A stretch of DNA of 64,000 bases from contig JANBQC010000078.1 in assembly GCA_027576995.1 (NCBI GenBank), forward strand, positions 1 through 64,000, written 5' to 3'. This DNA is from Dimargaris cristalligena (lineage: Eukaryota > Kickxellomycota > Dimargaritomycetes > Dimargaritales > Dimargaritaceae). Below, piece after piece: positions 10,801-19,921 of this stretch. The position numbers and the translations under genes were made by a program. The stretch's first letter is position 1, and every line of letters begins with the position of its first letter. The notes beneath the pieces were generated by a model. That model worked only from the letters and a program-made list of their open reading frames with translations. It was not told the origin of the DNA and made no database searches.

Positions 10801-12507
10801 TCGAACACTCCGGTTGTTTTCGGTAAGGCGGGTCAGAATCGAGCCTAAAATCTGAGGATATTGGTCGATACAAATGTCCGGATGGGTGGCAACGAGCGCT
10901 ACGACTAGCTCACAGGCGGCCTGGCGAACATTCCAGGAGTATTCTTCGACGGCGTAGTCATTATCATCCTCGAATTCGGACTGGTCATCGCTAAAGTCGT
11001 CCGCATCGTCGTTGGCACCATCGAAGCTATTGTCAATTTCACCAGTAAGGGTGTCACAGCCGTCAGTCAAGCTTTTGTCTTCCCAGGGCATGGTATTGGG
11101 TGCAGGGGTCTGGCCCACGGGCACGACTAGACCCGATAGGTCATGGGGGTCCATGAGGGTCGGGTCGTAAGTAACCAGGCCAATGGCGGTCTTGATCATT
11201 TGGGGAATGGTGTCGCGTAGGAGGGCGGGTTGCTGGGCCACAGCAGTTGTGAGAGCCTGTAGACTCCGTTCGAGAATAGTCACCACCATTGGGTCACTTC
11301 CCGCCAGCTCTTCATCGTCCATTGCGGTAGAGTCGGGGCTAAGCAAGCATAGCAATCGGAGTACACTCTGGGTCAGCCCAGGGATATAAGGGGCCATGAG
11401 GGCGGGGCAGTGGCGGCAGAGCACCTGGAATAGGGCAAGGTAATGCTCAGTGGCGGGTAAGGAGGCCGATTTTGACCCAGAGGCGGTGGCCGATTCAAGT
11501 AGGCATTTTAGGTCATCAAGCAGCGGTTGGCGGTCTCCGTCGGTGAGGAGGGGTAATAGAGAGGCCAGTAGAAATTGGGCACGACCACGAGCCGGGACCC
11601 GGTGGGGAGAGGTTAGCAGGGTCCAGAGGCCGCTCCGGAATATGGTGCCATAAGTAGGGGATTCGGTGAGGAATTCACGCACATGCGGCCGAAAGCGGGT
11701 GGACTGGAGACTCAGTAAGTCCAAGGCCTCGGCCACATGCTCGGTGCGCAGGGGAGCAGAGCTCTGTGGGGTGATACCGGACTGATAGACCTTGACTAAA
11801 TTAGCAAGCCGCTGAATAGTCAAGGGAAGTAGTTGCTGGATGATATTCCGGGCCGCCGGGGCCTCGGGTAACAAATCAGTCAAGAAGGTTTTAAGCGCAA
11901 ACCCCTGAACCTCACGGAAGGGGGTGTTTAAGCCTTCCTGGATCAGCCTGCTGTGGTCTGCAGTGGGCGACTCAGCTTCATCCCAATTCGCGCTAAGTAC
12001 CTGGGCCAGTTCGGTCTGGGCGGACTGGGGAAGAACACGGGCCAAGATGGGCAGGTTAAGAATTGTCACGGTCTGGACCTCGCCGTTGGAGTCGTTTAGT
12101 AAAGTGCGGATGGCTTGGATAACTTTGGGGGCAGTGTCGAAGGACGCGGTACACACTGGGCGGTTTTTAATGTCTTGGGCTAGATCGTTGACAGCCATGT
12201 ACCGGTAGTCGGTGTCTGTGGACGAGACCTACATAGGGAATAGTATAGGTAGATAAATAGCCATGAGTGCGGAGGGGACGAGGGCAAGTTAGGGATATAG
12301 ATGATTAATAATTATTTTATGGTAAGGTGTCGAGGTTGAGGGCTAGTTACTGGTATAAAGGTCTTGCCCGGTCAGGGTTTGGGGACGACAGTTATTGTTA
12401 CTCGGGCTAGTCTACAGGGGAGAAATAGGCAGCATTTATTAAAAGAGCTGAAGTAGACCTACCTTGGTCAAGTGGGCCAAAATACTCGAGTCGGCGGAGT
12501 AGACCAT
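7843..12507 (-). CDS. CAND1: CAND1/TIP120, cullin-RING ligase exchange factor
   Basis: Two exons, 12507-12463 and 12228-7843, give 1476 residues. Exon 1 codes for 15 residues ending HLTK, with donor GTAGGT. The acceptor follows a TATACTATTCCCTATGTAG stretch, and exon 2 opens VSSTDTDYRYMAVNDL, matching the conserved CAND1 N-terminus. The ATG at 12198 is internal and would lose the first HEAT helix. The rest is a HEAT solenoid. An acidic loop at about 415-440 is followed by YSWNVRQAA, and the C-terminal TIP120 domain contains [20 protein letters not shown] and a PRQNAVKQELDKNDEL segment. CAND1 binds un-neddylated cullins and swaps substrate receptors. It is longer than human CAND1 (~1230), through inserted loops. 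It is divergent from CUL4. Confidence 0.95.
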
Positions 12508-13003
12508 GGTCAATATACAAGACAAAAGGCGGGTAAAAGAGAAAGGGTTAAGTAGAAATGGCAATGAGGTGAAGTAGAGATGAAAGAAAGCAATGCGAAG
12601 GGAAAGGAAGGGCCCCACAAGTGCAGGAGAGGATAAGGTCGTCCAAGGTAGCGGAGTCCGAGAGACCTTCCCCTTTTAAGCATGTATGCTTGTGGGTGTG
12701 TGAAGGCTAAACAGCCTATATTTCCTGCGGCGCAGTTGCTATTGGGGACCATATTATCCCTATAGACTGCTCCACAGGCCTACGGGATAACCACCGCCCA
12801 TTAATTAGCCTAACCACAGGGCCGGTGTATGGGTTGTTTTGTATGCTTATGGGACTTCCCCTCTCCCTCTATTCAACTTGAATTCGCATCGTCATTGATT
12901 ACTCTATTATACCTCTATCCACTTTTATACGCGGCATTCGCCCTTTGTCTCTCTGCCCTTTTGAGAGGTCCGTGAATCCACTTTCCCTATTTTAATTACG
13001 CCC
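12508..13003. promoter_or_regulatory. Shared divergent spacer of CAND1 and CUL4
   Basis: About 496 bases separate the two start codons, so both promoters must lie here or overlap. It contains pyrimidine runs near the CUL4 start (12850-12870, 12945-12990) and AT-rich TATA-like words around 12925. No open frame in it resembles a protein. Co-regulation is inferred from the head-to-head arrangement. Confidence 0.55.
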
Positions 13004-15298
13004 ATGGTTGCCGCCCCCATCTGCCTGACTTTTGACGGGTTCCGTCAGCCCCCCGCCCTACCCGCTCAGTATGAGCAGACCACTCGCAACCGCCTCATGT
13101 CGGCGGTCCAGGCCATCCACCTAAAGAACCACCCCGACGATAGCCTGGAGGAGCTCTACCGTGCCTGCGAGAACCTGTGCCTCCATTACCATGCCGAAGC
13201 CCTCTACGACTGCCTAAAGGCCGAACTCACCAACCAGGTTGCCCAGGTGTTCCAGGCCCTTCAGCGCGACATTATTGTCCCCTCCGCCCCTACCACTGCC
13301 GACCCCGGCCCCGGACTGATGCGCATGCACACCGCCTGGCATTCCTTCACCACCCAGGTGCGTCTGATCCGGAGTATCTTTCTGTTCCTCGACCGCACCT
13401 ACGTTCTGCAGCACCCCTCTCTACTTAGTGTATGGGACCTGGCCCTGGACCTATTCCGCCAGCAATGGCTCGACCATACGGCCCTTCGTAATGCCATCCT
13501 GCAGAAACTTATGGTCGCTTTAGCCGCCTACCGCGACGGCCAGAGTCCCGTCGATTCCCTAGTCTTGCACTCCTTGATTCACATGTATATTGACCTGGCC
13601 GTATACCCGACGGGTTTTGAGTTCACTTTTCTCGAACACACCCGGACCTACTACACACATGAAAGTTCCCAGCACTTGGCCAATCTATCCGGCTCAACCG
13701 ATGCGGCTGATCGCGTTGCCAACTACCTGAAACACGTCGAGCGCCGTTTCCACGAGGAGGAGCGGCTGGCCCTCCATTTCCTGCACCGGGATAGCACCAA
13801 GCCTTTAATGAAGGTGCTCTACGAGGCTCTTTTGATCGATCCGATCCAGACCCTAATAGCCAACGGCCTGCCCCCGCTATTAGCTGGCCAGCGACTGGAC
13901 GATTTGCGCCGCTTTTACACTCTCCTCCAGCGGGTGTGGCAGCTAAACCCCCTACGTACTGCCTATGGCCAATACGTGGAAACCACCGGTCGGGCCATTG
14001 TTTGTGCCACTGACCACGACGACACCATGGTAGAAAATCTAATTCAGTTGAAACAAGCCCAGGACCGGATCCTGACTCAGTGCTTCGCCAACGACGACCA
14101 TTACGTTGAAACCCTGCGAAACAGCTTCGAACACCTCATTAATGCTCGGCCCAACCGGCCCGCCCAGCTGATTGCCAAATTTCTGGACTCAACCCTGCGG
14201 TCGGGAAACAAGACCATGTCCGACGACCAACTGGAACAGATCCTTAACCATGTCCTCTCCCTCTTCCGGTACCTTCAGGGCAAGGATGTCTTTGAGGCCT
14301 TTTATAAGCGGGACCTCAGTCGTCGCTTACTCTACAATAAGAGCGCCAGTTTTGACGCCGAGAAATCCATGTTGGCTAAGCTCAAAGTAGAGTGCGGGGC
14401 GGAGTTCACCCATAAACTGGAAGGGATGTTCAAGGATATGGAGATCTCCCGGGATTTGATGGCGGACTTCCGCCCGGCGCGGGGTGGCGAACTCCAGGGC
14501 AAGCAGCGGGGCAAACGCCCATTGGCGCACGGCTACGACGAGAATCCCTCATCGGCCGATGCGTCCCCTCACTTCAGCGTTTCCGTGCTGACCCAATCCT
14601 ACTGGCCCACGTACCCGCCCTGCGACGGCCTAATCCTGCCCCCCGAGGTGGCCGATTACAAGAAACAGTTCCAAAAGTACTACCTCAAGAAGCACAGTAG
14701 CCGGAACCTCACCTGGCAGGATTCGCTGGATACCTGTGTGCTTCGTGTACCTTTTACGGCGGGTAAAAAGGAGCTCAGCCTCACTTGCTACCAGGCCCTA
14801 GTGCTCCTGCTATTCCAGGACGGCCAGGAGCGAAGTTACGCCCAGATCCAGCATGAAACGGGTATCCAGGACAATGATGAACTTATCCGGACCCTTCAGT
14901 CGCTGAGTGGTGGTCGTTACCGGATCCTGACCAAGAACCCCGCCGACCGCGAAGTGGTTATTCCGGCGTCCGATCGCTTCTCCTTTAATGACGGCTTCAC
15001 GGCCCCGCTCTACCGGCTCAAGATCAACGCCATCCAGTTCAAAGAAACCACCCAGGAAACCGAGACGACCACTGAAAAGGTGGTTCAGGATCGCCAACAT
15101 CAAGTAGACGCCGCTATTGTTCGACTCATGAAGGCCCACAAGAATCGGACCCATACCCAATTGATGAACGATTTATTCCAAAGTCTGCAGTTCCCGATAT
15201 CGGCGGCGGACCTGAAGAAACGTATCGATATTTTAATTGACAGGGATTATATGGAACGGGACTCGGAGGATGCTAATCTTTACCGGTACTTGGCATAG
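13004..15298 (+). CDS. CUL4: Cullin-4, scaffold of CRL4 ubiquitin ligases
   Basis: A single exon of 764 residues. It aligns throughout with CUL4 rather than CUL1 or CUL3: the N-terminal FDGFRQPPALPAQYEQTT start, IRSIFLFLDRTYVLQHP, KDVFEAFYKRDLSRRLL, FKDMEISRDLM, YWPTYPP and the final RDYMERDSEDANLYRYLA. N-terminal cullin repeats occupy about 1-345, the cullin homology domain about 370-650, and the winged-helix neddylation domain about 690-760. The NEDD8 acceptor is K710 in AAIVRLMK. In CRL4 the N-terminus binds DDB1 and the C-terminus recruits RBX1 in nucleus and cytoplasm. The gene sits head to head with CAND1, its exchange factor. Codon use is GC-rich like its neighbours. An AATAAA lies at 15486. 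Confidence 0.95.
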   Translation: MVAAPICLTFDGFRQPPALPAQYEQTTRNRLMSAVQAIHLKNHPDDSLEELYRACENLCLHYHAEALYDCLKAELTNQVAQVFQALQRDIIVPSAPTTADPGPGLMRMHTAWHSFTTQVRLIRSIFLFLDRTYVLQHPSLLSVWDLALDLFRQQWLDHTALRNAILQKLMVALAAYRDGQSPVDSLVLHSLIHMYIDLAVYPTGFEFTFLEHTRTYYTHESSQHLANLSGSTDAADRVANYLKHVERRFHEEERLALHFLHRDSTKPLMKVLYEALLIDPIQTLIANGLPPLLAGQRLDDLRRFYTLLQRVWQLNPLRTAYGQYVETTGRAIVCATDHDDTMVENLIQLKQAQDRILTQCFANDDHYVETLRNSFEHLINARPNRPAQLIAKFLDSTLRSGNKTMSDDQLEQILNHVLSLFRYLQGKDVFEAFYKRDLSRRLLYNKSASFDAEKSMLAKLKVECGAEFTHKLEGMFKDMEISRDLMADFRPARGGELQGKQRGKRPLAHGYDENPSSADASPHFSVSVLTQSYWPTYPPCDGLILPPEVADYKKQFQKYYLKKHSSRNLTWQDSLDTCVLRVPFTAGKKELSLTCYQALVLLLFQDGQERSYAQIQHETGIQDNDELIRTLQSLSGGRYRILTKNPADREVVIPASDRFSFNDGFTAPLYRLKINAIQFKETTQETETTTEKVVQDRQHQVDAAIVRLMKAHKNRTHTQLMNDLFQSLQFPISAADLKKRIDILIDRDYMERDSEDANLYRYLA

Positions 15299-16345
15299 AT
15301 ATGACAGTGACACGTGTTCCAGAAAAAGAAACGATTACCAAGGTGAAGGGGGATATTCCAGGCTGTTGACTGGGTTCGCATGCGTGCTGGCTTCAGTGAG
15401 GGCCTCCCTCTGGCCTTACAAGGGTGTGGTAACTCACCTTGGTGGATTGCATCCTATGCACACTGATTTAACTGTTATTACAATCAATAAATTGAACTGT
15501 ATTTGGCATTTGTGTGGACCCAGGTCCGAAATGATCATTCAGGCTCATGGCATGTTTCCCTTTATAGTAAGGGAGCATATATTACTAACAATAGAAGCGT
15601 GCTCTTGATATTTGAAAGTAACTAAAGATATGAACCCAGCGGTGCGTGATGGAACTCATCGAAATATTTTAGTGATAAGTCCAGTTGTGGTTTGTATCAC
15701 CAACCGACCTTCATCAGCATTGGATATAAAAACCGGTATGTTTGAAAATCCGTCGCTGGGCTACAAAACACCGGGAGTTAGACACCCGTGTTTTTTCTTA
15801 TTGGTATTATGACGTTTTTATAAAATTCCAATGATTAAACACCATTGCCTAGTAAAGGCATTGCTAAAGGAGAATCTAAACATATAATTATAATCATTTA
15901 TCAAGGGATCTTTTATTTACCAAACCCTGCTGATAAGTGTGAACCGAGCCTGTTATTACTGGAAATCCTGGTGGACAAGTATATCTCACACAGTACATAT
16001 GTGCGCATACAGACCAAATACCCAGAATGGTATGGGACTTACTCCCGTTTGGTATTTACGACCATGCCTCCTGTATGGTGAGGGGCTAGTCTAGACTATT
16101 CCCCTCCTTCTGTCTCTTTTCCCATTCCATTCCCCTTTTCCCCTTCTCTAGCAAGAGAATCCATTTCTTATGGAACGGGTCTTTCTCGACATTGGTGTCG
16201 TCCTCCTTACCCTACTGCTCCTGAATTCCGACTTCTTTTAAACCCCCCACCCTCCCTTAACTCTCTCGCTATTCAACCACTCGTTCTTCATTGAGCCTCA
16301 CTCCACTCTCTCCCCTTCCAGTTTCAGCTGGTCTACCGGATTACC
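15299..16345. other. Spacer between CUL4 and WDR24 genes
   Basis: The left part is the CUL4 3' flank with an AATAAA at 15486-15491. The right part (16090-16340) is strongly pyrimidine-rich and ends at the WDR24 start, as expected for a fungal leader. A hairpin followed by a T run lies at 15765-15796. No gene is visible. Confidence 0.5.
15765..15796 (+). other. GC hairpin followed by T run
   Basis: AAAACACCGGG at 15765-15775 pairs with CCCGTGTTTT at 15785-15794, with one bulged base and a 9-base loop, and T bases continue to 15796. It looks like an intrinsic-terminator fold in a eukaryotic spacer, about 470 bases past the CUL4 stop. No RNA polymerase III boxes or tRNA fold were found next to it. 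Confidence 0.4.
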
Positions 16346-19300
16346 ATGACCCCCAACCCCGCCGCACCTTATCATACGGGCCTCTCGGGGCTGCACCCTC
16401 CGGCCCAGGTGCTCCCAAGCCCGTTTCTCCCCTTCGCGTACCCCGTCGAACACCCCGTTGGCAAGGACATCGTCGCCATTGCCGCCTCCACCCAACGTCG
16501 GGACTTTCTGGCCATTGTGGGCAACGACCTAAGCTGCATTCTCAAAGTGTCCGACGAGGAGGTCCTCAGTGCCGTGAATCTCAAATCGTCCGTCTCCGGT
16601 AACATGTTTAACAAATTCACCCAAGTATGCTGGGCCGGCACCACGTCGTACTTGCGGGTCATTGCCAGCACGGCGTCCGGCTACGTCTACTGCTGGGACC
16701 CCTTTTCGGACGGCAGTCGGGCCGTCTTTGTGAAAAAGGAGAGCTGCCGTATTAACCGGATTGTGAACTGTCCCGGACAACCTTTTCATTTCCTAACGGC
16801 GGGGTCGGACGGCAGCCTCAAGCAGTGGGATGTCCGGGCCCCCGGTGGGTCCGGCGATGTCAAGCGGCGCAAAGCGGTAAATTACGTGAATGTCCAGATT
16901 AATCCGTTGGATACCAACGACTGCGTGGTGGCTGAGGAGGACGGCGGCATAGCCCGTTTCGACCTCCGGGCCAAAGACTCCCCTGTGGACCGGGTATTTG
17001 CCCACACCCAGGGTGTGAAATCCATGCATTGGAACCCGGACGGGCGCTGTTTGGCCACGGCCGGTAACGACAAACTGATCATGGTTTGGGATATGCAGGA
17101 ATCCGGTTTCCGAGGGGTAAAACGGACCGTCCAAACCCAAGGGGGACTCAAATCCATCCACTGGCGCCCCGACCACCCAGACGAACTGGCCTCCAATCAC
17201 AGTGCCAACGACGGCTGCGTTTACCTCTGGAATCTGAATCGCTCGGCCTTTCCGCGGGCGTTTCTCCGGTCCCCTGCCCCGGTCGTGGACTTTGTGTTTC
17301 GCGACGAAACCGTAATCTGGGCCGCGTGTGAAAGGGGTAGAGTAAGGCAGCTCGATTTCAAGGCCGCCGCGATCATGGAGGATCTGTTCCCGCGGAGCCG
17401 GGTGCGGTGGAACCCGCAGGGTGAGATGGCGTTTACCACATGTCGACGGGGGCCGCGAAATATGGTTCAGCACGGCCTGCGACTGCACACGGAAATTAAG
17501 CACAACCAGCAACGGGAAAAAGAGCGATCCTGGCTCCACGGGGGCGGGGGGCGACGCCCTGGCCAATATGGCTATGATGCTGGGCCGTCCACAGGCGGCG
17601 GAAATCATCCGGGTAGTAATGGCGGTCCTCCACGTAACGTATGGAGTAATCCCACCCTGCCAGCCTCACTTTTAACCCCGGCCACGGCGATAACGGGGAC
17701 CACCACTATGACCGCGACGGTCAACTCGTCCCCGGCCACGGTAACCCCAATCAACATCCCGGCTTTAATATCGGGGGGTGGTGGCCCCCGCTCGGCTGCG
17801 ACCGCCCAACGGCCCCAGCATTTAACCCTGCCGCCCACCACGCCATTACTGCTCTCCCGCATCGATGCGGAAATAAATGAGACCTGCACTTCCACCTTCG
17901 CCTTACCCGCTCCTGCCACTGCCACCACCAATACTGCCTCGGGTCTCACAGCGGCCCCATTATCGTCCGGGTCCCAATCTTCCATGGTGGTGCCCATTAG
18001 TGCCAGTGGAGGGGCGGGGGGTGGTGGTACCAGTAGTGGCGGCGGTCATGGCGATGCGGCTCTGTACGGTACCGTCCGGGGAACCCTTCCCGGTATGCCC
18101 CAGGGATCCCTTAAATCGGACATTTCGCATTCGTCCTTACTGGACCCCACTCGACTACCGGCACACCCGGCGTCCACACGTCTATCCGACTCTCAGCGGG
18201 TCCAAGACCTGGTCTCCCGGGGCCTCCAACTGATACTGGCGCCCGCAGTCGCCCCGCCGGTTCAACACATGGGAATCCTTAAATTGGACGCCCAGAGCTA
18301 CCATTTCGACCCCGATGTTTTTGTCTACTTGGCCACCAATTACAGTGACGACACGTCCCAGCCCCTCCTCAGTTGCCAGAAGAACGCCATGGCGGCCTTA
18401 CAAGTGGGTAACTACCGGGCCTGTAATACGTGGCATATGTTGGCCATGTTTCTTCAAAGTTCCGGACTTATCCCCTCCGATACCGAGATTAATAAGCAAA
18501 ATGAAAAAACCAATGGACAATCCTTCCATAATGGTTTGCCGGTTCCTTTCCGTCCCACATCCACACAGCGATATCAGACCCCATATTACCCACCCGACCT
18601 ACTTGCCAAGGATCACACATCTACCAAGGCGGTGACCAGTTGGACACCAGCCAGCCTCCACTACAATACCAACTCTACCACGTTGTCACTACCCTGTCCG
18701 CCACTGAGTTCTAACCGTAAGCAGCCGTCGATAACCCCAGGAATGAATAATTCTCATTATGGCCAACATGGAGCCGACCGTGGTGGTTATTCCAACCATT
18801 TATCCGGCTATAAACCCAATGGCCCTAACACGTCCCTGTCCAGTTCGATTACCAAGGGTAGGGAGGGGGCAATTGCGACCTTGGGAAGCCCCACCCATTC
18901 CTCAGCCCATGTTGGACCACCCGTGCGACCTTTCGTCAATTTCGGTGGATATCGATTCGACATCGTCAACCCGACCTCCCCGCTCAATAATGTCCTCCTC
19001 CTTGTGAAAAACGTGATCGAATTCTACGCCGCCGAAGGGAATGTCCAAATGTGCGTCACTCTCTTCTTCGTTTTCCGTCCCCTCATCGAACCGACGATCG
19101 ATTGGGAAAAGCTCAACCACTGGTGTTCCCAGTACGTCGAACTCCTCCGCCTCTTCCAACTCCACGCCGCCGCAACCCAAGTTGGTAACCGGTCCCTGTT
19201 CCCCTTCCTCAAAAAACCCACCACCCAACACTCGGAAATCCCAACCACCTGCGGTTTTTGCCACGAAATTATCCTGTACACCAACCACCAAACCGAAACC

Positions 19301-19498
19301 GGGTACTGGACGTGCCCGGCGTGCCGCAAAATTATTAGTCAGTGTGTGGTGTGCCATTTGCCCGTCCGGGGACATGTCGTGTGGTGTCGGGGGTGCGGGC
19401 ATGGCGGGCATGTAGATCATATGGCAAACTGGTTTAGTAAACAGACGCTGTGTCCGACGGGGTGCGGGCATGACTGTGGTACGGCCATGGCTCAGTAG
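16346..19498 (+). CDS. SEA2: WDR24/Sea2, GATOR2 (SEACAT) subunit with WD40 propeller and RING
   Basis: A single exon of 1050 residues. A WD40 propeller spans about 40-370; examples are DGSLKQWDVR and LATAGNDKLIMVWDMQ. A Gly/Pro/Ser/Thr-rich linker with long alanine and threonine runs covers about 390-620. Helical segments around 645-720 and 870-950 match the WDR24 solenoid (LVKNVIEFYAAEGNVQM). The C-terminal RING-type zinc domain at 969-1045 starts CGFCHE and contains CVVCHLPVRGHVVWCRGCGHGGH and CPTGCGHDCG. GATOR2 relieves GATOR1 inhibition of TORC1 at the vacuole or lysosome. WDR59 has a related layout, but the solenoid segments fit WDR24 better. The leader before the ATG is CT-rich. Confidence 0.9.
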   Translation: MTPNPAAPYHTGLSGLHPPAQVLPSPFLPFAYPVEHPVGKDIVAIAASTQRRDFLAIVGNDLSCILKVSDEEVLSAVNLKSSVSGNMFNKFTQVCWAGTTSYLRVIASTASGYVYCWDPFSDGSRAVFVKKESCRINRIVNCPGQPFHFLTAGSDGSLKQWDVRAPGGSGDVKRRKAVNYVNVQINPLDTNDCVVAEEDGGIARFDLRAKDSPVDRVFAHTQGVKSMHWNPDGRCLATAGNDKLIMVWDMQESGFRGVKRTVQTQGGLKSIHWRPDHPDELASNHSANDGCVYLWNLNRSAFPRAFLRSPAPVVDFVFRDETVIWAACERGRVRQLDFKAAAIMEDLFPRSRVRWNPQGEMAFTTCRRGPRNMVQHGLRLHTEIKHNQQREKERSWLHGGGGRRPGQYGYDAGPSTGGGNHPGSNGGPPRNVWSNPTLPASLLTPATAITGTTTMTATVNSSPATVTPINIPALISGGGGPRSAATAQRPQHLTLPPTTPLLLSRIDAEINETCTSTFALPAPATATTNTASGLTAAPLSSGSQSSMVVPISASGGAGGGGTSSGGGHGDAALYGTVRGTLPGMPQGSLKSDISHSSLLDPTRLPAHPASTRLSDSQRVQDLVSRGLQLILAPAVAPPVQHMGILKLDAQSYHFDPDVFVYLATNYSDDTSQPLLSCQKNAMAALQVGNYRACNTWHMLAMFLQSSGLIPSDTEINKQNEKTNGQSFHNGLPVPFRPTSTQRYQTPYYPPDLLAKDHTSTKAVTSWTPASLHYNTNSTTLSLPCPPLSSNRKQPSITPGMNNSHYGQHGADRGGYSNHLSGYKPNGPNTSLSSSITKGREGAIATLGSPTHSSAHVGPPVRPFVNFGGYRFDIVNPTSPLNNVLLLVKNVIEFYAAEGNVQMCVTLFFVFRPLIEPTIDWEKLNHWCSQYVELLRLFQLHAAATQVGNRSLFPFLKKPTTQHSEIPTTCGFCHEIILYTNHQTETGYWTCPACRKIISQCVVCHLPVRGHVVWCRGCGHGGHVDHMANWFSKQTLCPTGCGHDCGTAMAQ

Positions 19499-19921
19499 AA
19501 CGGGATGGGCGGAATCGAATACCCCATATCCCTTCCTCTCTCGACAAACTATACTAAATGTGATGAGAGAGAATGGTCAGGCTAACCAAGGCATGCATAT
19601 CTTCCCATTTCCGAATATCCGGTTCGCCGATGCATCGGTTCCCTCATTTTTACTTTTTCTTATTCTCACCGAGCTATATTGTACATCATTTTTATTTTAT
19701 CCGCATTATTTTAATAATAGAACCCCCTGCTCCATCAGTAAACATCGCGCTATTCACTTATTGGTGTATTTTTATTGGCAACAATGCAGTATTGCATAGT
19801 GTATACATTTAATATTTGGCACTGCAATGTATATCTACAGTGAAGAGAGTAAGTAGGCTGTTCTAAATCATATGGCAGTTAGTTTTATTCTGGTAACAAT
19901 GCAACGCCCACTATAAATTCA
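19499..19921. other. Convergent 3' flanks of WDR24 and RTP1
   Basis: AT-rich spacer of about 420 bases between convergent genes. I see no gene or structured RNA. Confidence 0.6.

Noticed and set aside
16793..17608. 271-codon minus-strand frame inside WDR24
   Set aside because: Shadow frame opposite a clear WD40 coding region; no domain.
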